Below are positions 42,725 to 51,639 of a stretch of 64,000 nucleotides of DNA, in pieces. The position numbers and the translations under genes are program-made. Under the pieces are notes generated by a model, which searched no databases, had not been told where the DNA came from, and was given only the letters and a program-made list of their open reading frames with translations. Position 1 is the stretch's first letter, and every line of letters starts with the position of its first letter. Origin of the DNA: Brevibacillus migulae (lineage in GTDB: Bacteria > Bacillota > Bacilli > Brevibacillales > Brevibacillaceae); assembly GCF_004521915.1 (NCBI RefSeq), contig NZ_SDKD01000022.1:16286-80285 (forward strand), written 5' to 3'.

Positions 42725-42754
42725 AAGAGCGTCCTGTGTATCCAGGACGCTCTT
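42725..42754 (+). terminator. Terminator after the TetR gene
   Basis: AAGAGCGTCCTG pairs perfectly with CAGGACGCTCTT (12 bp, six-base loop), starting 12 bases past the stop codon. Confidence 0.85.
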
Positions 42755-42945
42755 CCTGCGCAAGGCAAGGATGCCCTATCTTTCACTTTCGGAATCAAGA
42801 AACCGTCGATCATATGAATTAACAGCTCAACATTCCCAGATTGCCAGGCGGGATGAGATCTTCCTTTCTGAACCGTACTATTCGTTGACAAATTCGGTAT
42901 ACTGAATGTATCAGCCAATTTTTGGAAGGCAGAGGAGGAGAAAGG

Positions 42946-43965
42946 ATGAAGTATATACGATTGGGCCAATCCGGCTTGCTTGTTTCCCGACTGGCATTCG
43001 GGGCGATGACTTTCGGATCGGGGAATAATCCCAGTGTCTACAAGGTTGATCTAAGCGCGGCACAGCAGCTTATCGACCGTGCTCTCGACGCAGGGATCAA
43101 TTTTTTTGACACCGCAGACGGTTATGCGGATGGACAAAGTGAAGAAATGCTTGGACGACTGCTTGGTACACGTCGCCACGAAACGGTCATCGCCACAAAA
43201 GGCGGCTTTCGCGTTGGGCCTGGGCTCGTGCAGGCAGGATTATCCCGCAAACATCTGTTTGAAGCGTGTGAAGCGAGTTTGCGCCGTTTGAATACGGATT
43301 ACATCGATCTCTACCTCGTACATAAAACGGACCCCTACACTCCGCTTGAAGAAACACTCGAAGCCTTGAACGATCTGGTGCGTCAGGGGAAAGTCCGGTA
43401 TATCGGCTACTCCAATTGGCCAGCTTGGCTAGCTGCGCAAGCTGTATCGATCCAGCGCGAACGACGATGGGCATCTTTTATTAACGGCCAAATGTATTAT
43501 TCTTTGGTTGGGCGAGACATTGAACATGAGACGGTTCCCTTTGCCATCCGCAACGGGATTGGGCTAACCGTGTGGAGTCCACTCGCAGGCGGATTTTTGA
43601 GCGGAAAATATACCAAGGAGAACTTGCGTGATGAACAACATCGGCTGAGCGGTTTTGACTTTTTCCCGCATAACAAAGAATGGGGTTTCCGCATTTTGGA
43701 TACCGTACGCGAGCTTGCCCAAGGGTATGGAGCGACACCAGCACAAGTCTCGCTTGCTTGGCTTCTCGCCCAGCCTCATGTCAGCAGCGTATTGGTCGGC
43801 TCAAGTAAATTGACCCAATTGGAAGAAAATCTTCGCGCGGCAGAGCTTTCGTTGAGCGGCGAAGATGTGGCAAGATTGAATGTATTGACACGCCCGGTTG
43901 CCTTGTATCCGAATTGGTTTGCGGCCATGACAAATGATGCGCAAATTGCAGAAGCTTTGGAATAG
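42946..43965 (+). CDS. Aldo/keto reductase (YghZ/Kv-beta-like)
   Basis: A 339-residue AKR barrel. Asp in NFFDTADGYADGQSEEMLG, Lys in VIATKGGF, His in YLVHKTDPYTP, and VWSPLAGGFLSGKYTKEN. The C-terminal SSVLVGSSKLTQLEENL binds NADP(H). It starts at 42946 after GGAGGAGAAAGG. The group reduces aldehydes such as methylglyoxal. Between two regulator modules; no regulator of its own is adjacent except the upstream TetR. Confidence 0.9.
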   Translation: MKYIRLGQSGLLVSRLAFGAMTFGSGNNPSVYKVDLSAAQQLIDRALDAGINFFDTADGYADGQSEEMLGRLLGTRRHETVIATKGGFRVGPGLVQAGLSRKHLFEACEASLRRLNTDYIDLYLVHKTDPYTPLEETLEALNDLVRQGKVRYIGYSNWPAWLAAQAVSIQRERRWASFINGQMYYSLVGRDIEHETVPFAIRNGIGLTVWSPLAGGFLSGKYTKENLRDEQHRLSGFDFFPHNKEWGFRILDTVRELAQGYGATPAQVSLAWLLAQPHVSSVLVGSSKLTQLEENLRAAELSLSGEDVARLNVLTRPVALYPNWFAAMTNDAQIAEALE

Positions 43966-44241
43966 CCGCCAACTACGAAGGAAGCCTATCTCCATTTTTC
44001 CGACAAAAGCATGATAACTCCCCACTGTTACACGGCAGAATACCATGGAAGCAGTGGGGATTTAGATTCATATGCTTCTTTGGAACAATAGCACCAACGC
44101 ACAAACACCTTATTAATTAAAGTTTTCAAATCAAAATAACTAAGGAATTAAACTTTAAAAATCGAAATACTTAAATTCATGTATTTGATTTTGGAATCCA
44201 CCATCATACAATGTCACTACATCAATCACAAAGGAGAATGC
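43966..44241. promoter_or_regulatory. Region before the old yellow enzyme gene
   Basis: An inverted repeat (CTCCCCACTG at 44018 and CAGTGGGGAT at 44052) may end the AKR transcript. AT-rich promoter sequence follows. It includes ACTAAGGAATTAA (44139-44151), 12 of 13 bases identical to a dyad half in front of the Lrp-family gene at 45743-45755. Confidence 0.5.
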
Positions 44242-45243
44242 ATGATGACAGTGACATTACATGATCCTATTTCTTTTGGTGGGCTACGCTTACAAAACCG
44301 ACTAATCATGGCGCCATTGCAGCAGTACATGGGCACTCCCGAGGCGTATGCCACTTCCCATCACACTGAATTTTACGGTCGAAGAGCCAAGCATGTGGGG
44401 CTCGTGATTGTTGAATCCACTGCCGTTTCTGCGAATGGCAGACTATGGAAAAACGATATCGGGATATATACGGATCGTCACGTGGAACCCTTGCAGAAAA
44501 TTACGGACGCTGTCCACGCACACCGCACCCCCGTCTTCATCCAATTATCCCATGGTGGAAGGAAATCTTCGCCCGAAGTCACGACTACATTGGTAGCGCC
44601 GAGCGCGATTGCGTTCGACGAGCATTACGGAACACCTGAGTCATTAACTCTTGCAGGCATTGAACAGCTCATAGAGGAATATCGTCTGGCGGCCAAACGC
44701 AGCCTGGCGGCGGGGTTCGACGGAATTGAGATTCATGCCGCACATGGCTTTTTAATTCACCAGTTTTTATCACCTTTATCCAATACGCGCGTGGATGCTT
44801 ATGGTGGTACTTCTGAGAACCGGGCAAGGTTTTTGAAAGAGGTACTCTTCGCGATTCGCGGAGAGGTCGGTAGAGAATTTCCGGTGATCGTTCGAATTTC
44901 TGCCACCGACTATTGCGAAGGGGGGCTTACTCCAGTAGAGTGGGCGCGTATGCTGAAGCCTCTCGAGCCACAATTGGACGCCATCCATGTCTCCAGTGGC
45001 GGGCTTCTCCCTATCCAACCAAGTGATGTATACACTGCGTATCAGCTGCCACATGCGGCTGCTATCAAACAGCATTTCAACATTCCGGTCATTGCCGTCG
45101 GAAAGATTTATACGCGCAGCCTCGCCAATCGCATCTTGGCAGACCAACTTGCCGATTCCATCGCCATCGGTCGCCCACTCCTGGAGGATCCAGATTTTGC
45201 GGAACGTTTATTGATTTCTCAAGAACCTGCCGCCGTCAACTAA
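44242..45243 (+). CDS. Old yellow enzyme (NADH:flavin oxidoreductase)
   Basis: A 333-residue FMN enzyme of the YqjM/NamA-like class. NRLIMAPLQQYM at the FMN site (the Cys that tunes FMN in YqjM is replaced by Leu), QLSHGGRKS, the substrate-binding His pair in IEIHAAHGFLIHQFLSPLSN, and phosphate-binding IAVGKI...ADSIAIGRPLLEDP. It reduces activated C=C bonds. The start at ATG 44242 follows AAGGAG. It converges with an Lrp-family regulator that may control it. Confidence 0.92.
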   Translation: MMTVTLHDPISFGGLRLQNRLIMAPLQQYMGTPEAYATSHHTEFYGRRAKHVGLVIVESTAVSANGRLWKNDIGIYTDRHVEPLQKITDAVHAHRTPVFIQLSHGGRKSSPEVTTTLVAPSAIAFDEHYGTPESLTLAGIEQLIEEYRLAAKRSLAAGFDGIEIHAAHGFLIHQFLSPLSNTRVDAYGGTSENRARFLKEVLFAIRGEVGREFPVIVRISATDYCEGGLTPVEWARMLKPLEPQLDAIHVSSGGLLPIQPSDVYTAYQLPHAAAIKQHFNIPVIAVGKIYTRSLANRILADQLADSIAIGRPLLEDPDFAERLLISQEPAAVN

Positions 45244-45265
45244 TGCTGTATCCTTGTTACACCAT

Positions 45266-45700
45266 TCACACGTTGCTGGCTACCAGACTTTTGCCCTCGA
45301 ATGACGTCGAGAGAACAATCAAGGGAGTTGAGTAGCCATAGATATTGCAGGAATCGAGAAATCTGGCCAGCGATTCGTTCGTTTCAGTCAGCACCTTCAT
45401 CAAATAGTTGTATTCCCCGCTAATTCTGTACAGGTCGACAATCTCGGGTGCCGTCTCGCTAAATGCTAGGAAATCCTTGCAGTTATTGGTCTTAAACAAA
45501 ACGAATGCCGTAGTGTGCTTGCCGAGCTTATGGGGTGATAGCTCCGCACGATAGCCCGTTATTACCCCTTGCTCTTCCAACTTCCGAAGTCTTTCCGTTA
45601 CAGCTGGCTGTGACATCGCGATCATCCGGCTCAATTCAGAAATGGGAATCCGAGCGTTTTCATTCAGCGTCGACAAGATTTTATAATCGATTTGGTCCAT
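45266..45700 (-). CDS. Lrp/AsnC-family regulator
   Basis: A 144-residue regulator: winged helix (MDQIDYKILSTLNENARIPISELSRMIAMSQPAVTERLRKLEEQGVI) and RAM/AsnC ligand domain (FVLFKTNNCKDFLAFSETAPEIVDLYRISGEYNYLMKV). It converges with the old yellow enzyme gene. A dyad upstream of its start shares sequence with the promoter region of that enzyme gene, so it may control both genes. Confidence 0.9.
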   Translation of the reverse strand: MDQIDYKILSTLNENARIPISELSRMIAMSQPAVTERLRKLEEQGVITGYRAELSPHKLGKHTTAFVLFKTNNCKDFLAFSETAPEIVDLYRISGEYNYLMKVLTETNESLARFLDSCNIYGYSTPLIVLSTSFEGKSLVASNV

Positions 45701-45730
45701 CTACACAAACACCTCATTTTAAACGGTATT

Positions 45731-45755
45731 TTACTTAGAACTACTAAGTAATTAA
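45731..45755. promoter_or_regulatory. Dyad before the Lrp-family gene
   Basis: TTACTTAG-AACTA-CTAAGTAA (45731-45751), a perfect 8-5-8 dyad 30 bases upstream of the start codon. The right half plus flank ACTAAGTAATTAA recurs with one change at 44139-44151, in front of the old yellow enzyme gene. Confidence 0.6.
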
Positions 45756-45986
45756 GATCATATGCCCACAATCCCTTAATATTATTATGTGAATTTTACG
45801 CTATCTACACTAAAATGTCACGAACAAACAATAAAAGGAACTGCGGCAATGAGATGGATATGCGTCGGACTGTGGCGCTTGTTGTTGCCCGACACTGGTG
45901 ATCGCGGGGCAATCCGATACAGTGACTCACCCCGGTCATTGCAAACTGATCGCTGGGACGATTCCTGGCTCAAAACTCTCATGCTA

Positions 45987-46073
45987 CCTATCGTCCACCT
46001 GTCGAATGTGGAACGTCCCGAAGCTTTACTGAACGCTGTACTTGATTATCTGCATGCAAAATCATCTGACCCC
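45987..46073 (+). pseudogene. Tail of an alpha/beta hydrolase, remnant
   Basis: About 29 codons, PIVHLSNVERPEALLNAVLD and YLHAKS, that match the end of alpha/beta hydrolases (GHxxxxERPEAFNxALLDFL with the catalytic His). Upstream in the same frame nothing of the fold is recognisable, so only a 3' remnant is left. The open frame around it (45789-46271) has no ribosome site. Confidence 0.4.
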
Positions 46074-46118
46074 TGCCATGCTTTATGGCTTTCAACCACG
46101 ATGCCTGGTTCCCCCTTC

Positions 46119-46164
46119 CCTCCTGTTGTTGGAACAGATGATTTTTTCTCCAACAACCAGGAGG
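46119..46164 (+). terminator. Hairpin, possible terminator
   Basis: CCTCCTGTTGTTGG pairs with CCAACAACCAGGAGG with one bulge around a T-rich loop. It lies after the hydrolase remnant and may be its surviving terminator. Confidence 0.45.
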
Positions 46165-46323
46165 GCTTCTTCATAGCTCCCCCGTCATTTCGCCAATCTT
46201 CATTCCTTGCAATCGTTAGAATAGTAGCTCTATCGAGTCATTTCCTTTTTCCTTTGCTCGTTATATTCTAGCGATAGCAACCCATTAGATATTTCAGGTA
46301 ACGAGATAAAAGGAGAGAAAATT

Positions 46324-46941
46324 GTGAAATCAGGAAAAGGATTCATGATCACTTTGTTCATCATTTCGTTTCTATGGTTCATGCACACCCTTTCGAAAAA
46401 CTTTATGATCGACCCGGATTTTCACCGTTTTCTTTCCAACAAAGATCAAGCTTTATCCAATCCAACCTTATGGATATTGATGATACGGATTCATATCATT
46501 CTTGCCCTAATCGCACTTCTTACTGGACCCATTGGCCTCATCAAACGGCTTCGCGTAAAATCACCATTCTTACACCGATGGAACGGTCGAATTTATTTCT
46601 ACTCGATTTTGCTTAACTTCATCCCCGGCATGTATGCCGCTTTTTTTGCGAGTGGAGGGATATTCAGCACAATCGGTTTTATCGTCTTGGATACCCTTTG
46701 GCTTGTGACAACCATGCTAGGGGTTACTTGGATAAAAAAGAAGGATATACAGAGGCACAGTACGTGGATGATTCGCAGCTTTTTTCTTACATTTGCCAAC
46801 ATGACCATCTATCTGATCGTGGCTGCCACTCATCATGGTCTACACCTGCCCTACGGCACCTCCTATACCATTGCAGTATGGACATGCTGGGTGATCAATC
46901 TGGGTTTAGCGGAAATCGTCATTCGAAAAAAAGCTTTATGA
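46324..46941 (+). CDS. DUF2306 membrane protein
   Basis: A 205-residue protein with six hydrophobic helices: MITLFIISFLWFMHTL, ILMIRIHIILALIALLTGPIGLI, HRWNGRIYFYSILLNFIPGMYAAFFAS, STWMIRSFFLTFANMTIYLIVA, end SYTIAVWTCWVINLGLAEIVI. The H-R-x-x-G-R-x-Y and H-x-x-W-M-x-R-S His/Arg motifs are typical of DUF2306, a family related to haem-binding ferric-reductase-like membrane proteins; function unproven. GTG start after AAAGGAG. Single gene. Confidence 0.8.
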   Translation: MKSGKGFMITLFIISFLWFMHTLSKNFMIDPDFHRFLSNKDQALSNPTLWILMIRIHIILALIALLTGPIGLIKRLRVKSPFLHRWNGRIYFYSILLNFIPGMYAAFFASGGIFSTIGFIVLDTLWLVTTMLGVTWIKKKDIQRHSTWMIRSFFLTFANMTIYLIVAATHHGLHLPYGTSYTIAVWTCWVINLGLAEIVIRKKAL

Positions 46942-47117
46942 TGATCGCTAGGAATGCTTTCAAATTTTGGTCAAAGCTTTAAGGGACAAAACCACCTGCA
47001 TCGTATCTTTTGACATATGGTCTTGCATGAAGAAAAGAGTCCCTTTTTCAAAAGGAAATCCCATAAAATGTATGTTAGCTTTCTCTAGCGAAAACTGGTC
47101 GCAGCTCCCCACGTCAT

Positions 47118-47152
47118 TAACGGGGCGAAGATTTTTGCTTTGCCCCGTTATG
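47118..47152 (-). terminator. Terminator after the GNAT pseudogene
   Basis: TAACGGGGC pairs with GCCCCGTTA, overlapping the end of the reading frame at 47148. The T-tract is poor on either strand. Confidence 0.55.
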
Positions 47153-47582
47153 TTAGCTTCTTTTTGAATCCTACATGAGTCAGAGAACTATACCCAGCAG
47201 ACTCGTAGAACTTTACAGCGCCAACCCTATTTCTCTCCGTTACAAATATCACTTGGGAGCAGTCCTTTTTGATGGCGAGTTTCTCAAGCTCGGATATTAA
47301 CGCTTTTCCTACTCCTTGGTTTCTATGATTTTTATGAACAATCATATTTTATAAAACCAAAAAAGGTTTACCGTCCCCATATAACTCCTCACATATCACC
47401 CCCATAACAGAACCGATTAGGTTGTTATTTTCAATCGCACTGAGAAAGATGTATGACTCATTTTTATGAAGTTTAGTGAACTGCTTGTTCATGATTTCAA
47501 TAGAAGATTCCTCGCCCCAAAACTGTTTATACAGCTGTGCGAGTTGCAGAATGTCATCTGCAATCATTTCTCTTATTATCAT
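47148..47582 (-). pseudogene. GNAT acetyltransferase with one internal stop
   Basis: A 144-codon GNAT gene in a single frame: MIIREMIADDILQLAQLYKQFWG at the start, GSVMGVICEEL, then FLVL-TAA-NMIVHKNHRNQGVGKALISELEKLA, which has the acetyl-CoA loop (N-Q-G-V-G-K-A), and a normal end FYESAGYSSLTHVGFKKKL. The stop is where most members have Glu (VEN/LEN), so one G-to-T change (GAA to TAA) explains it. RBS AAGGAGG. All else is intact. Confidence 0.85.
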
Positions 47583-47743
47583 ACACCTTTCCTCCTTGTC
47601 CTCCGAAGCAGGCGAAGCGAAGCCATTTTGATTATATTCCGCCCTCCTACGTTGATTCCTCTCAGCAGTGCAATGCGAATTGCCATACAATCGCTGGCTT
47701 TGAACGATCGATCCCGTCGGAATGAGCCATGAATGGACGGTTG

Positions 47744-48952
47744 TCAGGAAGTCGCATTGGCATCCTGCAGGTTGCGCTTTTTAACTCCTAGCGATATAAC
47801 GAAACAGATAAGCAAAATCATACATGCGAGCGCATACGGATAGTTGATATTCATATCGAATAAAAATCCAGCCACGATGGGACCTGCGATATTACCAAGA
47901 CTGGTAAAGGCTGAGTTAAGGCCGGCAACATACCCCTGTTGATCCTTTGCGAGCATCGACATTTGGGTACTTATCGCTGGTCGCAAAATATCGATCGCCA
48001 GAAAAACGATAAAGGTAACGGCAAAAATCATCCAAAATTGATGAACAAAAAGCGTAAGAACGATAAACAATCCAGCAAAGAGCAGACAGACTGAAATGAC
48101 ACCCTTCTCGCCAAACCGATTCATGATCCAGCTAAAGGCCGTAACCTGGACCACTGCGCCTGCAATTGAACCGAATGTAATGATAAAGGCGATATCTTTC
48201 GGCTCAAATCCAAACTTATGGTCGACAAACAATGAAAAGACTGTTTCAAAATTAGCCAGCCCGAAAGACATGACAAACACAATGATCAAACTTAAAAAAT
48301 AGGGCTCTTTATAGGAGTACATGAACTGGGCAAGAAGACTGCCGTGTTGTTTTGCACTAGAACGAGAGTCAGATACTGATTCTTTTACAGGTTGTGATTC
48401 CTTGAGAATGAACAATGTGATGCATGCAGCAATGATCCCCGCAATCGCTGCGGAATAGAAGGGTACGCGAATACCAAATGCTGCAATATATCCACCGATG
48501 CCTGGCCCAATAATAAAACCGGTAGTAATGGCTCCGGTAATATAGCCCATCCCCGCCGCGCGTTCTTCTTTCGTTGTAATATCTGCCGAATAGGCCATTA
48601 CGGCCGGCATGATCAGTGCGGCACTAATGCCGCCTAGCAACCTGGAAACAAACAGCAGGACGGGTGAATTTGCCACACCGAACATTCCTTCTGAAATAGC
48701 AAATACGACCAAGCCGATCACAATCATCCTTTTTCTTCCGTATGAATCTGCCAATCGGCCGGCTAGTGGAGAAAAAAGAAGCTGCGTCAGCGAAAAGGCT
48801 GCTACTAACAAGCCGATAATCCCCCCGGTAATCCCCAAATTCTCCATGTATTTTGGCATAATCGGGATAACAAGCCCGATCCCCGTAAAGACAAGGAAAA
48901 TATTGAACATCAGGATCAATAAGGACCCCTGATTTTTTAATAATAACGCCAT
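47744..48952 (-). CDS. MFS multidrug efflux pump (NorA/Bmr-like)
   Basis: A 402-residue, 12-helix exporter of the DHA1 group. PLAGRLADSYGRKRMIVIGL is the loop 2-3 motif A, GYITGAITTGFIIGPGIGGYIA is motif C of drug exporters (antiporter motif). Strongest likeness is to the tetracycline/fluoroquinolone exporters of Gram-positives. Preceded on the same strand by a TetR gene, with 65 bases between; the two probably form one operon controlled by that TetR protein. AGGAGGAAT precedes the ATG. Confidence 0.87.
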   Translation of the reverse strand: MALLLKNQGSLLILMFNIFLVFTGIGLVIPIMPKYMENLGITGGIIGLLVAAFSLTQLLFSPLAGRLADSYGRKRMIVIGLVVFAISEGMFGVANSPVLLFVSRLLGGISAALIMPAVMAYSADITTKEERAAGMGYITGAITTGFIIGPGIGGYIAAFGIRVPFYSAAIAGIIAACITLFILKESQPVKESVSDSRSSAKQHGSLLAQFMYSYKEPYFLSLIIVFVMSFGLANFETVFSLFVDHKFGFEPKDIAFIITFGSIAGAVVQVTAFSWIMNRFGEKGVISVCLLFAGLFIVLTLFVHQFWMIFAVTFIVFLAIDILRPAISTQMSMLAKDQQGYVAGLNSAFTSLGNIAGPIVAGFLFDMNINYPYALACMILLICFVISLGVKKRNLQDANATS

Positions 48953-49017
48953 TCTTTATTCCTCCAATCGATTACTAAAACACTGAATATTCATTCTAGA
49001 TAATAGCGTAAAAAAAG

Positions 49018-49617
49018 CTAGCGGGACGGTTTGACAATGCCAAATAAAAACACATCCATGGCTAACCGGTAAGTCGCCAGCGCTTCTTCCCGCTCCATTC
49101 GTCGAGTGTGTTGATTTAACCCAAACAACAGGCTGTCCAAAATAATGGCGACTCCGGTTACATTTGTGATTTCAAACTCGCCGCTATCGAGTCCCTTCTG
49201 AAGCAACTGCCGATTAAAGTCAATATAACCATTGACCATTTCGTTGATTCGCTCCTCTACATCCGAAGATTTCTCCGACATGTCGAAAAATTCATCTGCC
49301 GCCTTGGTCAGTGGATGATTTAGATAATCGATCGCCAAATGTTCAGCCATTCCATACAATTTATCGATCGTGGTAGGGTAGAGATGTTCCTTAGCCAGCC
49401 AATTTTCTTCCCATTCCCTGTTCCAAATTTCAATTAGATGTAAAAACAACCCCTCTTTGCTCTTGAAATGATAATAAATATTGCCGCCGCTGTATCCGGT
49501 CGCTTTCACGATATCCTCTATAGATGTAGCCTTGTAACCTTTTTGCATAAATAAAATTCTGGATGCATCAGCTATCTTCTTCTTTGTCTGCTCCGTTTGC
49601 TGCTTTTTTTTATTCAA
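49018..49617 (-). CDS. TetR-family regulator of the efflux pump
   Basis: A 199-residue regulator with TetR_N HTH (KKKIADASRILFMQKGYKATSIEDIVKATGYSGGNIYYHFKSKEGLFLHLIEIW) and an all-helical ligand domain, similar to QacR/YfiR-type drug regulators. First gene before the MFS pump, and its own promoter carries a perfect dyad over the -10 box, so it probably represses itself and the pump until a drug binds. Confidence 0.88.
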   Translation of the reverse strand: MNKKKQQTEQTKKKIADASRILFMQKGYKATSIEDIVKATGYSGGNIYYHFKSKEGLFLHLIEIWNREWEENWLAKEHLYPTTIDKLYGMAEHLAIDYLNHPLTKAADEFFDMSEKSSDVEERINEMVNGYIDFNRQLLQKGLDSGEFEITNVTGVAIILDSLLFGLNQHTRRMEREEALATYRLAMDVFLFGIVKPSR

Positions 49618-49675
49618 GATGCTTCACCAACTTCCCACCTAAATAAAGGTTGCCTAAAACAAGCAAAAACACAAA

Positions 49676-49725
49676 AATACTGAACGTTAATTCAGTATTA
49701 TAAGCTTTAAAACCATACTTGGCAA
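49676..49725 (-). promoter_or_regulatory. TetR/MFS operon promoter with overlapping operator
   Basis: Minus strand: TTGCCA (49725-49720), 17 bases, TATAAT (49702-49697). AATACTGAA-CGTTAA-TTCAGTATT (49676-49699), a perfect 9-6-9 dyad, runs from the -10 box past the expected start point. This is a textbook repressor site. Confidence 0.75.
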
Positions 49726-49883
49726 ACCGTACATATCACATGATCCAAATATTACAGACATTCCCACGCAAAAATTCGAATGCTGCTCCTTACAGTATTG
49801 CTTATCCCGAAAAGAAATATGGGAATGAAGTTTATCATTGGAGATTAACGTATACTCATAAAGGTATTGTCCGTTCCCCAATG
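49726..49883. other. Intergenic region, no gene recognised
   Basis: Between the TetR promoter and the terminator of the DHA2 exporter. A plus-strand open frame (49719-50087, 122 codons) has no ribosome site, crosses the terminator and has no recognisable sequence, so I do not call it a gene. Confidence 0.4.
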
Positions 49884-49918
49884 AAAAAAGGAGCAGCTGC
49901 CACAGCATTCTGCTCCTT
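49884..49918 (-). terminator. Terminator of the MerR-SRPBCC-MFS operon
   Basis: AAGGAGCAG (49888-49896) pairs with CTGCTCCTT (49910-49918); six A on the left give the U-tract on the minus strand. It lies 174 bases past the MFS stop. Confidence 0.75.
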
Positions 49919-50091
49919 CGTTATTCATCTGCCGATCTTTTTCGTTCAACGATGTTACCCGATCAAAGAAGTAACAGATGGCATTCCCATTACAGTCTTC
50001 GAATCACCAAAAACAGAAAAGTTTCATAATGAAACCTGCTTGACAGACACGGACCCGAGAGCAGAAAAGAACATCAAGCATTTCTAGACAA

Positions 50092-51639
50092 TTACAACTC
50101 ATCTGATGTTTTCTGCCCGATGGGAGGTATATGCCGAAGCTTGATCACGGTGAGTACGGCGATAGCGATCATGAGCCCGCCACTAATGATCACAATAGCA
50201 TGCATGCCGTCGGTAAATGCTGCCTGGGCGCCAAGAAGAAGTGTTGATGCAATAGGTTCGGGCAAGGATTTTGCCGCCGTGACTGCCCCAGCCAGACTTT
50301 CGCGGGAGGCTCCGGCTGTTAACGTCGTGACATCTCTCGGTATGAAGCCGGCAATTTGCGTGCGATACACGTATGTACCGATGCTGCCTAATACAGCGAT
50401 ACCCAGCGCGAATGCGAATTCACCGCTCGTCTGCAGCAAGGACGCCGCCGATCCAGCTCTGGCCGGAGGGACCGAGCCGACAATTAGATCACTGGACAAG
50501 CTCGCAAACGGTGCTGCTCCCACATTAAAAAAGATATACCCGACGATCAGTGTAGAGAGTCCTGATGCCGTCCCTACCTGAGACAGTAGAAAACACCCAG
50601 TTGCCGAGACGGCAAGTCCTGCCCCGATAAGAAACGCCGGTCGGATCCACCTCGCAATGATCGGTGACAAAAACATGCCTGCCATCGACGCGACCACTCC
50701 CGGGAGCATGCACATCGCTGTCCGGAGCGGCGATAGTCCTTCCACGAATTGAAGATACTGTGCGATAAAAAGCATGGAAGCGCCTGTCAAAGTGATGCCG
50801 AACAGACCGCCCAACACCGTGCTGAAGGCAGGGGTTGCGAATAGGCGCAAGTCCATAAGCGGACTGTCCAGCCGTTTCTGCCGCCTTACGAATAACGTCC
50901 CGAAAGCGAATCCAGCCGCGATGACAATGAGCGGCAACGTCTGTAGACCTTGCTTAGCGATTTCCTTCAGGCCGTATATTGCCGGGAGAATGGTGCACAT
51001 CGACAGCATGACGCTAGTCATATCCAAGCGACCAGGGGCGGGATCCCGGTAATCGGGCAGAAGATGGGGCGCAGTCAACAACAGCAGCGCCATGACTGGA
51101 ACACCGAGCAGAAAAATAGAACCCCACGAATATAGCTCCAGCATCGCCCCGCCGACTACTGGACCAAGCGCCATCCCCCCCATAGAGTACATGAACCATA
51201 TGCCTATGGCGAGGGAGCGCTGTTTATGATCGCGGAACATATTGCTGATTAAAGCCAGGGACGAGGGAGATACCGTCGCCCCCGCTATGCCGAGCAGCGC
51301 CCGTGCTGCAATCAGCATTCCGGAGCTGTTGGAAAAAGCCGCCAACACCGATGCCAATCCGAATGCAGCTGCACCGATCATCAGCAGCTTGCGGCGACCG
51401 AGCCGATCGCCAAGCGTACCCATCGTGATCAGAAACCCCGATAGCATGAAGCCGTATATGTCCATGATCCATAGCTGCTCTGTGCTGTCAGCGCCGAGAC
51501 CGACGCTGATGTGAGGAAGCGCGAGAATCATTACGGACAAGTCTAGCGAAACGAGTATGGCAGGCAATGAAAGCACGACAAGTCCTATCCATTCCTTTAA
51601 ACCGGCCCGGATATCCAATTCAAGCGCAGCCTCTTTCAT
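50092..51639 (-). CDS. DHA2-family MFS exporter (QacA/SmvA-like)
   Basis: A 515-residue, 14-helix drug:H+ antiporter. First helix LVVLSLPAILVSLDLSVMILALPHIS, motif A GTLGDRLGRRKLLMIG, and motif C GIWFMYSMGGMALGPVVGGAML. This is the QacA/SmvA group that exports quaternary ammonium and other cationic biocides. GTC/GCC-rich codon use. Its ATG overlaps the stop of the SRPBCC gene by four bases (ATGA), so translation is coupled. Last gene of the MerR-controlled operon. Confidence 0.9.
   Translation of the reverse strand: MKEAALELDIRAGLKEWIGLVVLSLPAILVSLDLSVMILALPHISVGLGADSTEQLWIMDIYGFMLSGFLITMGTLGDRLGRRKLLMIGAAAFGLASVLAAFSNSSGMLIAARALLGIAGATVSPSSLALISNMFRDHKQRSLAIGIWFMYSMGGMALGPVVGGAMLELYSWGSIFLLGVPVMALLLLTAPHLLPDYRDPAPGRLDMTSVMLSMCTILPAIYGLKEIAKQGLQTLPLIVIAAGFAFGTLFVRRQKRLDSPLMDLRLFATPAFSTVLGGLFGITLTGASMLFIAQYLQFVEGLSPLRTAMCMLPGVVASMAGMFLSPIIARWIRPAFLIGAGLAVSATGCFLLSQVGTASGLSTLIVGYIFFNVGAAPFASLSSDLIVGSVPPARAGSAASLLQTSGEFAFALGIAVLGSIGTYVYRTQIAGFIPRDVTTLTAGASRESLAGAVTAAKSLPEPIASTLLLGAQAAFTDGMHAIVIISGGLMIAIAVLTVIKLRHIPPIGQKTSDEL

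Noticed and set aside
42655..42969. 104-codon minus-strand frame between TetR and AKR genes
   Set aside because: It overlaps the TetR 3' end and its terminator and has no ribosome site or recognisable sequence.
45789..46271. 160-codon frame as an intact gene
   Set aside because: Only about 29 codons look like a real protein (hydrolase tail); the rest is not protein-like and a hairpin lies inside it.
49719..50087. 122-codon plus-strand frame
   Set aside because: It has no ribosome site, runs across the terminator of the exporter operon, and has no recognisable features.
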